Assembly (NCBI GenBank): GCA_031398055.1
Contig: JANNMS010000276.1
Span: forward strand, 1-18,555
DNA: 18,555 nucleotides
Direction of reading: 5' to 3'
Source: M3007 sp031398055
GTDB lineage: Bacteria > Bacteroidota > Bacteroidia > Chitinophagales > Saprospiraceae
Made by a program: the position numbers and the translations under genes. Below the pieces are notes generated by a model. It did no database searches, was not told the origin of the DNA, and saw only the letters and a program-made list of their open reading frames with translations. Below are positions 7,363 through 14,089 of the stretch, one piece after another. Numbering within the stretch: position 1 is the stretch's first letter; each line of letters begins with the position of its first letter.

Positions 7363-7877
7363 TAATTTTCCAATAACCATTTTCCTTGAATTTTCATCGT
7401 TTTTTCAATCACATCCCGCACGCAACCCACTCCACCGCGATGCGGGGAAACATAATCCACGAAAGCCAAAACCTCTGGAATCGCGTCAGCTGGAGCAGCC
7501 GCCACCCCTACCCTTTTCAAAACTGGCAAGTCTGGCAGGTCGTCGCCGATGTACAAAATATCGACAGGTGTCAAATTGAAGTGGTCAAGAAAATCATTGA
7601 ACGGGGCATTTTTATCCGAAATGCCTGAATAAATGTGCGAAACGCCCAAATCTTTGAGCCTTTTTGTTACGCCAGCCGAGCGTCCGCCGGTGATAATTCC
7701 AATATGAAAACCCGCGCGGATAGCCATTTTCACAGCCAATCCGTCGCGGGCATTCATGACCCGAAGCAATTCTCCTGCTTCGGTAATCAACAAGGAATTA
7801 TCAGTAAATACACCATCCACATCAAAGACGAATGCTTTGACATTGGCGAGTTTATCAAAAAAATGGATAAGTTCCAA
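7362..7877 (-). CDS. kdsC: 3-deoxy-D-manno-octulosonate 8-phosphate phosphatase (KdsC)
   Basis: Removes phosphate from Kdo-8-phosphate, a cytoplasmic step in making Kdo for lipopolysaccharide. It is a capless HAD-family phosphatase of 171 residues, the usual KdsC length. Motif I is FVFDVDGVFTD with Asp19 and Asp21; ARDGLAVKMA and IITGGRS (motif II) follow; SDKNAPF carries the motif III lysine; YIGDDLPDLPVL gives the motif IV aspartates; and the glycine-rich SPHRGGVGCVRDVIE is typical of KdsC. No ATG precedes motif I in frame before a stop four codons further up; the start has to be the TTG at 7875-7877. The last residues, KWLLEN, and the stop are encoded within sequence of the neighbouring inverted repeat. 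It lies 30 nt downstream of a small gene on the same strand. A related sugar phosphatase is the only real alternative. Confidence 0.9.
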   Translation of the reverse strand: MELIHFFDKLANVKAFVFDVDGVFTDNSLLITEAGELLRVMNARDGLAVKMAIRAGFHIGIITGGRSAGVTKRLKDLGVSHIYSGISDKNAPFNDFLDHFNLTPVDILYIGDDLPDLPVLKRVGVAAAPADAIPEVLAFVDYVSPHRGGVGCVRDVIEKTMKIQGKWLLEN

Positions 7878-7907
7878 TCTGGAATTGAATTATTTTATTC
7901 TAAAAAA

Positions 7908-8300
7908 TTAATTCAACCCAACTTTTGTCATCCGAGCGTCCATTCGTTGTTGGCGGCGCGTGTTCTCTTTGTTGTCGGAATGGAGATGGAAACCTGTGGC
8001 CAAAATATCGGATTTGCAATCCATCGAAGTTTCGACGTAACCAGCCAAACCTTCCAAGGCGTGCAAAAGTGCGGTTTCACCTTTTTTTACCGCAGCGGGG
8101 CGGTCTTTTCGCTTCATAAATGGGTCATTGATGGCATCCCGGAGCATTTTCAAGGCGGCTTCAACCGAGGCTACGATGGCGGCAGGTTTTACGAAATTAG
8201 GGCTTTGGGAAGTATTTCTGAGTACGCGATCAGCAAAAATTGCAAGTTTGTCAGCTTTGAGGAATAAAAAATGACGATCGATTTGAAATGCGTTTAGCAT
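7908..8300 (-). CDS. Short helical hypothetical protein, possibly truncated
   Basis: A 130-residue protein. The pattern of its middle part (FVKPAAIVASVEAALKML, then AVKKGETALLHALEGLAGYV, then DILATGFHL) recalls a family of Bacteroidota proteins of unknown function in which a helical N-terminal domain ending in SGF is often followed by a fibronectin type III domain. Here the protein ends about 25 residues after that point in a charged tail, so the fibronectin-like part would be missing. That resemblance is from memory and only moderately certain. No signal peptide, cysteine motif or membrane segment is visible. ATG 8300 is the first in frame. It is followed by kdsC after 30 nt on the same strand, so both may be on one message; the association is likely incidental. 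Confidence 0.6.
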   Translation of the reverse strand: MLNAFQIDRHFLFLKADKLAIFADRVLRNTSQSPNFVKPAAIVASVEAALKMLRDAINDPFMKRKDRPAAVKKGETALLHALEGLAGYVETSMDCKSDILATGFHLHSDNKENTRRQQRMDARMTKVGLN

Positions 8301-8405
8301 GCTTTAAAAATTTTTAATTACCAGAAATTTAGTTGTGCTTTTAGGTATATTGGTGCAATTATTACGCCAAGGATTTTATTGAAAAAATTTTAATTGGCAG
8401 ATGTC

Positions 8406-8475
8406 TTTTATCCAACAAAAAAACGAAGAATTTCTGAAAAGGTTTGGATAACAAGAATAAAATTTTATCCAACAA
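8406..8475. repeat. Small direct repeat with an inverted copy between
   Basis: TTTTATCCAACAA occurs at 8406-8418 and again at 8463-8475, with TTGGATAA in inverted orientation at 8444-8451. The second copy overlaps the 3' end of the M16 gene. The inverted word can pair with either flank in an 8-bp stem. Otherwise I see nothing definite in the spacer 8301-8464, including no convincing minus-strand promoter for the small gene at 8300. Confidence 0.3.
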
Positions 8476-9733
8476 CAACTTGCCAGAAATCTTTCTTATT
8501 TAAATATTGATTCGCAAGTTTCAAAATTTCATCAGGTGAAATATGCAAAATCGTGTCAACAAGGTTTACGAAGGCATTTTCGGGCAGATTTTCAATGATT
8601 AAACCCCTGACAACTTCGGAAGCGTTCATCGGGCCATCCAAACTTGTCAGAAAAGTGCCGAGCAAATAATTTTTGACCATCGCCAATTCTTCTTCTGAAA
8701 TTGGCGTTTCCCGCAGTTTTTTCATTTCACGAAAAATTTCGCGCAAGGCCAATTTGGCAGAATCTTGGTTCACTTCCGAGGCAATATAAAAACAGCCGTC
8801 GTGAATCAGCGCGTCCGCCGAACTGTATATATTATAGGTGTAGCCTTTTTTTTCACGGATGTTGGTCATCAATCGCGAGCCAAAATAGCCGCCCAAAATG
8901 GTGTTCAAAACAAAAACGCCCGCGAAATCCGCATGAAGTTTGTTGAAAAGCCGCCGACCGATTTTGATGGCTTTTTGCATCGAATCCTTGTGCGGGAGGT
9001 TCAGAGTTTTGGATTTAAAAGATGGCGTTTCAAAAACTGGACGAATGGCCAAACTAGACTTCGTGTTTTTTCCAAAATAAGTTTCCAAATATTGCAAAAT
9101 CTCGCCGTCGACATTTCCAGAAACAAAAATCAAACAGTTCGACGGGGTGTACCATTTTTCGAAAAACGACTTTAAATCGTTGATTGTCAAGGCTTCATAA
9201 TCTGTTTCGGTCGAATTGTAGCCATACGGATGCGATTCGCCGAAAATCAATTCCGTGATTTTTCGGTAGGCCACGACTTCCGGTTTTTCGAGTTCCAATT
9301 TCAAATCCGCGATGCCCGTCCGCCGGAAATTTTCCAGTTCGCGCTCCGGAAAAACAGGCGATTGCAATGCTTCGGCAAAAACCGGCACGAGGTTTTGGAA
9401 ATATTTTTTTTGGGAAAAAAGCAAAAAATTGGACGTGTCCATGTTCGACGGGTTGGCAAACGTGCCGCCGAAAAAATCAATGTGTTCCGCAATTTCAGCA
9501 GCCGACATTTTGTCAGTTCCGTCGCGGAGCAACCGGGCGGTCGCCCGCGAAACGAGGTGTTTTTCTTCTTCCGGCCTGCTTGCCCGATAAACTACCTCCA
9601 ATTTCAAAATTTCCGTTTTTGGATAATTCAAAACGTAAACCGGGATGCCATTTGACAACTCGATTTTTTCAGGTTTGGGCAAATGCAGGTTTGAAATCGT
9701 ATGAACCGGGGGCGGAATCTTTCTATTTACCAT
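8465..9733 (-). CDS. M16 family peptidase homologue lacking the zinc-binding motif
   Basis: A 422-residue protein of the M16B (insulinase/processing-peptidase) family, two-domain clamp-like proteins that work in pairs. The first part keeps the typical opening VNRKIPPPV, LSNGIPVYVL and the GT of DGTDKMSAAEIAEHIDFFGG at 72-90, but the zinc-binding HxxEH expected near residues 59-75 is replaced by EKHLVSRATARLL. The second part has the family's GGYFGSRL at 281-288 and the Arg293-Tyr298 pair in REKKGYTYNIYS that positions substrate. This combination is that of the non-catalytic subunit, which contributes the Arg-Tyr pair to an active partner. No active partner is encoded in the window. ATG 9733 is chosen because it starts the conserved N-terminus; 17 further upstream codons are unlike the family. 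No lipobox or signal is visible with this start. Confidence 0.85.
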   Translation of the reverse strand: MVNRKIPPPVHTISNLHLPKPEKIELSNGIPVYVLNYPKTEILKLEVVYRASRPEEEKHLVSRATARLLRDGTDKMSAAEIAEHIDFFGGTFANPSNMDTSNFLLFSQKKYFQNLVPVFAEALQSPVFPERELENFRRTGIADLKLELEKPEVVAYRKITELIFGESHPYGYNSTETDYEALTINDLKSFFEKWYTPSNCLIFVSGNVDGEILQYLETYFGKNTKSSLAIRPVFETPSFKSKTLNLPHKDSMQKAIKIGRRLFNKLHADFAGVFVLNTILGGYFGSRLMTNIREKKGYTYNIYSSADALIHDGCFYIASEVNQDSAKLALREIFREMKKLRETPISEEELAMVKNYLLGTFLTSLDGPMNASEVVRGLIIENLPENAFVNLVDTILHISPDEILKLANQYLNKKDFWQVVVG

Positions 9734-9976
9734 AAAATGAAGCACGAGATTAAATTTTAAAGAACAGAATTTGGTTGTAGCCAACTTCTTAAATCTAAAA
9801 TCTAATCCTTAAACCATAAAATGTTTTGTACAACGCAATTTTTTCAACGAGAGACTGGAATCAGCGGCAAATGTGGCAAGATTTTTTAAAAGTCCACCAA
9901 AAAGTTCAAACTTTTGATTTTAAACTTTTTCAACAAACTGTTGGTGTTTTTAAATCAAAAAACGCGGTGAAAATTA

Positions 9977-9984
9977 TAGTTTTG
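9977..9984 (+). promoter_or_regulatory. Candidate -7 promoter box for dnaN
   Basis: TAGTTTTG matches TAnnTTTG and is followed by CCGTCC, the same downstream extension seen before the genes at 1728 and 15647. Transcription would start near 9991, which places the whole inverted repeat 10001-10060 in the dnaN leader. There is no clear TTTG box at the -33 spacing. Confidence 0.45.
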
Positions 9985-10000
9985 CCGTCCAAAATGGTCG

Positions 10001-10060
10001 ATTGGTTATTGGAAAATTGGTTACTGGTTTTGACCATTGCCCAATTTTCCAATAACCAAT
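10001..10060. repeat. Inverted repeat family 2, copy E (20-bp perfect arms)
   Basis: ATTGGTTATTGGAAAATTGG at 10001-10020 is the exact reverse complement of 10041-10060, with a 20-nt loop, the same geometry as the copy at 7299-7362. The left arm is continued by TTACTGG, a degenerate second unit, and the right side by AATAACTAATT up to 10076. The element ends 22 nt before the dnaN start codon and would form a hairpin in its leader. Confidence 0.85.
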
Positions 10061-10082
10061 TTACAAATAACTAATTCCAAGT

Positions 10083-11198
10083 ATGAAATTTAGCGTTTCC
10101 TCAACCGAACTTCTCCGTCAATTGACGATGGCACAAGGCGCAATTGCCTCCAATCCTGTCCTTCCTATTTTGGAAGATTTTTTATTTGACATCGAAAATA
10201 AAAGACTTCAAATCACCGCAACCGACCTCGAAACCACGATTTCGACTTCCATCGAAGTGCTGGCCGACGACGATTTTAGGGTCGCCGTGCCTGCCAAAAT
10301 TTTGATTGACACCTTGAAAGCACTGCCGCAGCAGCCGATTACTTTTTCGGTGAACGAGGAAAATTGGGGCATCGAAATCACGTCGTCCTACGGAAAATAC
10401 AAATTGGCGGGTGAAAATGGCGCGGATTTTCCAAACATCCCTGCCCCAGAAACGGTGGACACCGTGAAAATCGGCAGCCAATATTTGCAGGAATGCATCG
10501 CAAAAACGGTTTTTGCCACCTCGAACGACGAACTCCGTCCGGCGATGACCGGTGTTTATTTTCAAATTGATTTTAATAAAATGACCTGTGTGGCAACCGA
10601 TGCCCATAAATTGGTAAAAATCACAACGCCAAACCTCGTCGGAGAGGTGGCCACGACTTTTATCATTCCCAAAAAGGCGTTGAATTTGTTGAAAAACGCC
10701 TTGCCTGCTGGCGAAACGGTCACGATGTCGTTCAACAAGGCCAACGCGTTTTTCAGTTTTGGGACGATTCATTTGGTTTGCCGATTGATTGACGCTCGCT
10801 ATCCCGATTACAACGCCGTGATTCCGGTGGACAACCCGAATTTGATGACCGTCGGACGTGCTGATTTGGCGAATTCTTTGAAACGGATTGCCATTTATGC
10901 CAATAAAACGACGAACCAAGTTGCCCTGGACGTCACCGAAAAAACCTTGACGGTGAGCGCGCAAGACCTCGATTTTTCGAACGAAGCGACCGAGCAACTG
11001 CCCTGCACTTTTGAAGGAAACCCGATGCGGATTGCTTTCAATGCCAAGTTTTTAGCCGAAATGTTGGGTATTTTGGATACGGAAGAAGTGAAAATGCAAC
11101 TTTCCACGCCGTCGCGAGCGGGGATTTTGACGCCGGTCGAGGAAAATTCCGACTTCGATATTTTGATGTTGGTGATGCCGGTAATGTTGAATAATTGA
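10083..11198 (+). CDS. dnaN: DNA polymerase III sliding clamp, beta subunit (DnaN)
   Basis: Forms the ring that tethers DNA polymerase to its template and serves as docking site for replication and repair proteins. The 371-residue length and order of three similar clamp domains fit the family. Landmarks are MKFSVSSTELLRQLTMAQGAI with LPILEDFLFD at the start, LRPAMTGVYF and VATDAHKLVK in the middle domain, LIDARYPDYNAVIP for the third domain, and the Bacteroidota-type ending ILMLVMPVMLNN, where most bacteria end in MPMRL. ATG 10083 begins the conserved sequence. The gene is preceded by a promoter candidate and a 20-bp hairpin and followed by a terminator-like hairpin at 11237. It is not next to dnaA or recF here, as is common in this phylum. 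Confidence 0.97.
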   Translation: MKFSVSSTELLRQLTMAQGAIASNPVLPILEDFLFDIENKRLQITATDLETTISTSIEVLADDDFRVAVPAKILIDTLKALPQQPITFSVNEENWGIEITSSYGKYKLAGENGADFPNIPAPETVDTVKIGSQYLQECIAKTVFATSNDELRPAMTGVYFQIDFNKMTCVATDAHKLVKITTPNLVGEVATTFIIPKKALNLLKNALPAGETVTMSFNKANAFFSFGTIHLVCRLIDARYPDYNAVIPVDNPNLMTVGRADLANSLKRIAIYANKTTNQVALDVTEKTLTVSAQDLDFSNEATEQLPCTFEGNPMRIAFNAKFLAEMLGILDTEEVKMQLSTPSRAGILTPVEENSDFDILMLVMPVMLNN

Positions 11199-11236
11199 GA
11201 AAAACTGCTCGGTTTTTCAAAAAATAGAAATTACCC

Positions 11237-11272
11237 AACTTCCCGAAAGGCAACTTCCGGGAAGTTTTTTTT
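11237..11272 (+). terminator. Intrinsic terminator or attenuator after dnaN
   Basis: AACTTCCCG (11237-11245) pairs with CGGGAAGTT (11258-11266) around a 12-nt loop and runs into eight T residues (11265-11272): a textbook Rho-independent terminator. It ends only 9 nt before the ATG of the carboxylase gene at 11282. A smaller 7-bp hairpin (GAAAAAC and GTTTTTC) lies just after the dnaN stop codon. I see no promoter box between the terminator and 11282. Confidence 0.8.
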
Positions 11273-11281
11273 AGAAAAAAC

Positions 11282-12823
11282 ATGGAAAAAAAAATCGCCA
11301 TTCTCCAAGAAAAATTGACCGCAGCCAAACTCGGCGGCGGCCTCGTCCGCATCGAAGCCCAGCACAAAAAGAGCAAATTGACCGCCCGTGAGCGCGTTCA
11401 TTTTTTGTTGGATGAAAATTCGTTTGAAGAAATCGGCGCGCTCGTCGTGCACCGCAGCACCGATTTTGGTATGGAAGACCAGCAGTTTTTGGGCGACGGC
11501 GTGGTCACGGGATATGGCACGGTGAACGGTCGGTTGGTTTATGTTTTTGCCCAAGATTTTACGGTTTTTGGCGGTTCGCTTTCCGAAACGCACGCGGAAA
11601 AGATTTGTAAAGTCATGGATTTGGCGATGAAAAACGGTGCGCCGGTCATTGGTTTGAACGACAGCGGCGGCGCACGAATTCAAGAAGGCGTGAATTCTTT
11701 GGGCGGTTACGCCGATATTTTTTACCGAAATGTGCTGGCCAGCGGCGTCGTTCCGCAAATTTCGGCAATCATGGGGCCGTGCGCGGGCGGCGCGGTTTAC
11801 AGCCCGGCGATGACCGATTTTATCATCATGGTCGAGGGTAGTTCGTACATGTTTGTCACTGGGCCGAACGTCGTGAAAACCGTCACGAACGAAACCGTGA
11901 CCAGCGAAGAACTCGGCGGCGCGATGACCCACGCCTCGAAATCAGGCGTGACCCACCTCGTCGCGGCGAACGATTTGGACTGCATTGAAAAAACAAAAAA
12001 ACTGCTTTCTTACCTCCCCCAAAACTGCGAAGAACTGCCGACGCGCCTGCCTTTTGAACTCGGTGACGAATTCCGTGACGAACTCAACAATTCGATTCCA
12101 GAAAATGCCAACCAACCCTACGACATGCGCGAGGTCATTTCAGGCATCCTCGACGCAGAGTCGTTTTTTGAAATTCACGAAAATTATGCTGAAAATATCG
12201 TCGTCGGGTTTGGCCGTTTGGCGGGTCGGAGCATCGGTTTGATTGCCAATCAGCCCAACTTTTTGGCGGGTGTTTTGGATGTAAATTCCTCGAAAAAGGC
12301 AGCGCGTTTTGTCCAGTTTTGCGATTGTTTCAATATTCCGCTGCTCGTTTTGGTGGACGTTCCCGGTTTTTTGCCCGGCACCGACCAAGAATGGAACGCC
12401 ATCATCACGAACGGGGCGAAATTGTTATTTGCATTTTCCGAAGCCACCGTGCCGCGCGTCACCTTGATTACCCGAAAAGCCTACGGCGGTGCGTACGATG
12501 TTATGAATTCAAAACACATCGGCGCGGACATGAATTTTGCATGGCCGAGCGCGGAAATTGCAGTGATGGGCGCAAAAGGCGCGTCCGAAATTATTTTCAA
12601 AAGAGAAATTGATGCTGCCGAAAAACCGGCCGAAAAACTTTTAGAAAAGGAAAAAGAGTACGCCGCGACTTTTGCAAATCCGTACCGCGCCGCCGCTCGC
12701 GGTTTTGTGGACGAGGTGATTTTGCCCCGCGAAACGCGCCGAAAATTGATAAAATCCTTTGCGATGCTGGAAAATAAAGCCGTTTCGAGGCCGAAGAAAA
12801 AGCATTCGAATATTCCGCTTTGA
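11282..12823 (+). CDS. pccB: Acyl-CoA carboxylase beta subunit, propionyl-CoA type
   Basis: The carboxyltransferase subunit that moves the carboxyl group from biotin to an acyl-CoA, probably propionyl-CoA to give methylmalonyl-CoA. The 513 residues match the PccB family. The N-terminal crotonase-like domain carries GLNDSGGARIQEGV at 125-137 and the oxyanion-hole region MGPCAGGAVYSPA at 164-176; the C-terminal domain carries FLPGTDQEW at 363-371 and RKAYGGAYDVMNSKH at 398-412. Asp406 in GAYDVM corresponds to the residue known to favour short acyl chains such as propionyl-CoA. The start at 11282 has the family-typical opening helix. No biotin-carrier or biotin carboxylase gene is adjacent, so the alpha subunit must lie elsewhere. 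Two family-usual glycines after DQEW are Asn-Ala here, a minor deviation. The substrate is inferred from similarity. Confidence 0.9.
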   Translation: MEKKIAILQEKLTAAKLGGGLVRIEAQHKKSKLTARERVHFLLDENSFEEIGALVVHRSTDFGMEDQQFLGDGVVTGYGTVNGRLVYVFAQDFTVFGGSLSETHAEKICKVMDLAMKNGAPVIGLNDSGGARIQEGVNSLGGYADIFYRNVLASGVVPQISAIMGPCAGGAVYSPAMTDFIIMVEGSSYMFVTGPNVVKTVTNETVTSEELGGAMTHASKSGVTHLVAANDLDCIEKTKKLLSYLPQNCEELPTRLPFELGDEFRDELNNSIPENANQPYDMREVISGILDAESFFEIHENYAENIVVGFGRLAGRSIGLIANQPNFLAGVLDVNSSKKAARFVQFCDCFNIPLLVLVDVPGFLPGTDQEWNAIITNGAKLLFAFSEATVPRVTLITRKAYGGAYDVMNSKHIGADMNFAWPSAEIAVMGAKGASEIIFKREIDAAEKPAEKLLEKEKEYAATFANPYRAAARGFVDEVILPRETRRKLIKSFAMLENKAVSRPKKKHSNIPL

Positions 12824-12833
12824 TTTTTTTCCC

Positions 12834-12841
12834 TATTTTTG
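12834..12841 (+). promoter_or_regulatory. Candidate -7 promoter box for the Uma2 gene
   Basis: TATTTTTG fits TAnnTTTG and lies 18 nt before the ATG at 12860. The upstream TTTG at 12819 is too close to be its -33 box. The whole spacer is AT-rich, so a chance match is quite possible. Confidence 0.3.
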
Positions 12842-12859
12842 AACTAAAAATTTAGTGAA

Positions 12860-13483
12860 ATGATAGCAACATCAGATTTGTCAATTGATTTTTCAACTTT
12901 GCTCGAAAACGGCCCTCTGGAAATCAAACCTCGGCGGCTGACAGAAATCCAGTTTTTGGATTTTGCTTTTCAACACCCAAACCTGCGCATCGAACAAGAA
13001 AAAAACGGTAAAATTTTCATCATGTCCCCAGTTGGTTTTAATTCTGGTTTTCGTGAAGGCCATCCTTTCGGAGCCATTTATGCTTGGTGGCTTGGCCATC
13101 GGAACGGACGGGTTTTAAGCCCTTCCACCATGTTCAAATTGCCCGACGGCTCAAAAAAAATGGCAGATGCCGCATGGGTTTCAGAAGAAAAGTATCAAGC
13201 CATGCCCAAAATCGAGAGAAACAAAGTCGCGCTCGTCGTGCCCGATTTTGTGGTCGAGGTGCGTTCTGAAACTGATAGTTTGGAAAAATTAAAAAAGAAA
13301 ATGACCGATGGATGGATTGCAAACGGCGTCCGTTTGGCATGGCTGATTGATCCGATTGGCAAAAAAGCATACGTTTACAAACCCAATTTTCCGGTTCAAA
13401 TTATTGACGATTTTTCAAAAACGCTTTCAGGCGAGGACGTGTGCCCGGGTTTGATTTTTGAACTTAATTTGATGGAAATTTAA
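12860..13483 (+). CDS. Uma2 family (DUF820) putative endonuclease-fold protein
   Basis: A 207-residue protein of the Uma2 family, which has the PD-(D/E)xK restriction-endonuclease fold. These genes are scattered singly and in families in many bacteria; their biological role is not established. The expected core is visible: KMADAAWVS with acidic Asp103, VPDFVVEVRS with Glu133 and its polar follower Arg135, and ANGVRLAWLIDPIGKKAYVY, the strand-helix element that usually reads GVxxYWLIDP. The N-terminal half (LTEIQFLDFAFQHPNLRIEQEKNGKIFIMSPVG) is typical as well. The catalytic acids seem intact. It stands 36 nt after the carboxylase gene and 8 nt before rdgB, so it may be read from either its own candidate promoter or through. 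It is a single copy, with no partner gene that suggests a toxin or defence pair. Confidence 0.85.
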   Translation: MIATSDLSIDFSTLLENGPLEIKPRRLTEIQFLDFAFQHPNLRIEQEKNGKIFIMSPVGFNSGFREGHPFGAIYAWWLGHRNGRVLSPSTMFKLPDGSKKMADAAWVSEEKYQAMPKIERNKVALVVPDFVVEVRSETDSLEKLKKKMTDGWIANGVRLAWLIDPIGKKAYVYKPNFPVQIIDDFSKTLSGEDVCPGLIFELNLMEI

Positions 13484-13491
13484 AAATTTAA

Positions 13492-14073
13492 ATGAAAACC
13501 ACCCTTGTTTTCGCCACCAACAACGCCCACAAAGCCAAAGAAGTCGAGCAGATTTTGGGCAAAAATTTTGAAGTCAAAACCCTCCGCGACATCGGCTGCC
13601 TCGAAGACATCCCCGAAACTGCCGCAACTTTGGAAGGAAACGCACAGTTAAAAGCTCGTTTTGTAAAAGAAAAATACGGCTTCGACTGCTTTTCCGACGA
13701 CTCCGGTTTGGAAGTAAAATCGCTCGGCGGCGCGCCCGGTGTTTTTTCGGCACGGTACGCCGGCGACGAAAAAAACCACGACGCGAACATTCAATTTTTA
13801 TTGAAAAATTTGCAGCCGCACCGCGACCGCTCGGCTCAATTTCGGGCAGTTATCTGCTTGATTCTCAATGGAAAAGAAAATCTTTTCGAAGGAATTTGCC
13901 CCGGCAAAATCATGGACGAAAAACGTGGCACGGGCGGTTTTGGATACGACCCGATTTTCGTCCCGCGCGGTCGCCGCAAAACTTTTGCGGAACTCGGCGA
14001 CGCGGTGAAAAACAAAATCAGCCACCGCGCGATTTCTGTTCAAAAATTGATGGAATTTTTGAAAAACAACTAA
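13492..14073 (+). CDS. rdgB: Non-canonical purine NTP pyrophosphatase, RdgB/HAM1 family
   Basis: Hydrolyses dITP, ITP and XTP to monophosphates, so that deaminated purines do not enter DNA or RNA. The 193-residue protein shows the complete family pattern: LVFATNNAHKAKEV at the N-terminus with the phosphate-binding start, FSDDSGLEVKSLGGAPGVFS with catalytic Asp69-Asp70, the base pocket motif RGTGGFGYDPIFVP, and KNKISHRAISVQKL at the C-terminus. ATG 13492 is 8 nt after the previous stop codon, in an AT-rich spacer. It lies 16 nt before the PgpH-like gene, so the three genes from 12860 to 15538 could be one transcript. No unusual residues are seen. Confidence 0.95.
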   Translation: MKTTLVFATNNAHKAKEVEQILGKNFEVKTLRDIGCLEDIPETAATLEGNAQLKARFVKEKYGFDCFSDDSGLEVKSLGGAPGVFSARYAGDEKNHDANIQFLLKNLQPHRDRSAQFRAVICLILNGKENLFEGICPGKIMDEKRGTGGFGYDPIFVPRGRRKTFAELGDAVKNKISHRAISVQKLMEFLKNN

Positions 14074-14089
14074 ATTTTTTGTCCAAAAA

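Larger units (their letters stand above)
9734..10082. other. Spacer between divergent M16 and dnaN genes
   Basis: About 350 nt without a gene I can support. Bases 9785-9820 are AT-rich and include CTAAAATCTAATC (9795-9807), the reverse complement of a 13-mer at 15921-15933. Bases 9826-9976 hold no motif I recognise; a TTG-started frame there ends in translation of the inverted repeat and is rejected. A candidate dnaN promoter box lies at 9977-9984 and the inverted repeat at 10001-10060. I see no promoter box on the minus strand for the M16 gene. Confidence 0.6.

Noticed and set aside
7635..8267. A 210-codon open frame on + opposite kdsC and the small helical gene
   Set aside because: KdsC motifs on the minus strand are complete and in order; the + frame shows no domain.
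9826..10074. A TTG-started 82-codon frame on + before dnaN
   Set aside because: Its second half is translation of the inverted repeat (WLLENWLL, SNNQFTNN), it overlaps the candidate dnaN promoter, has no ATG and no recognisable domain.
12860..13483. Uma2 gene as part of a defence or toxin-antitoxin system
   Set aside because: It is a lone gene between metabolic and housekeeping genes, with no methylase, antitoxin or mobility gene nearby.
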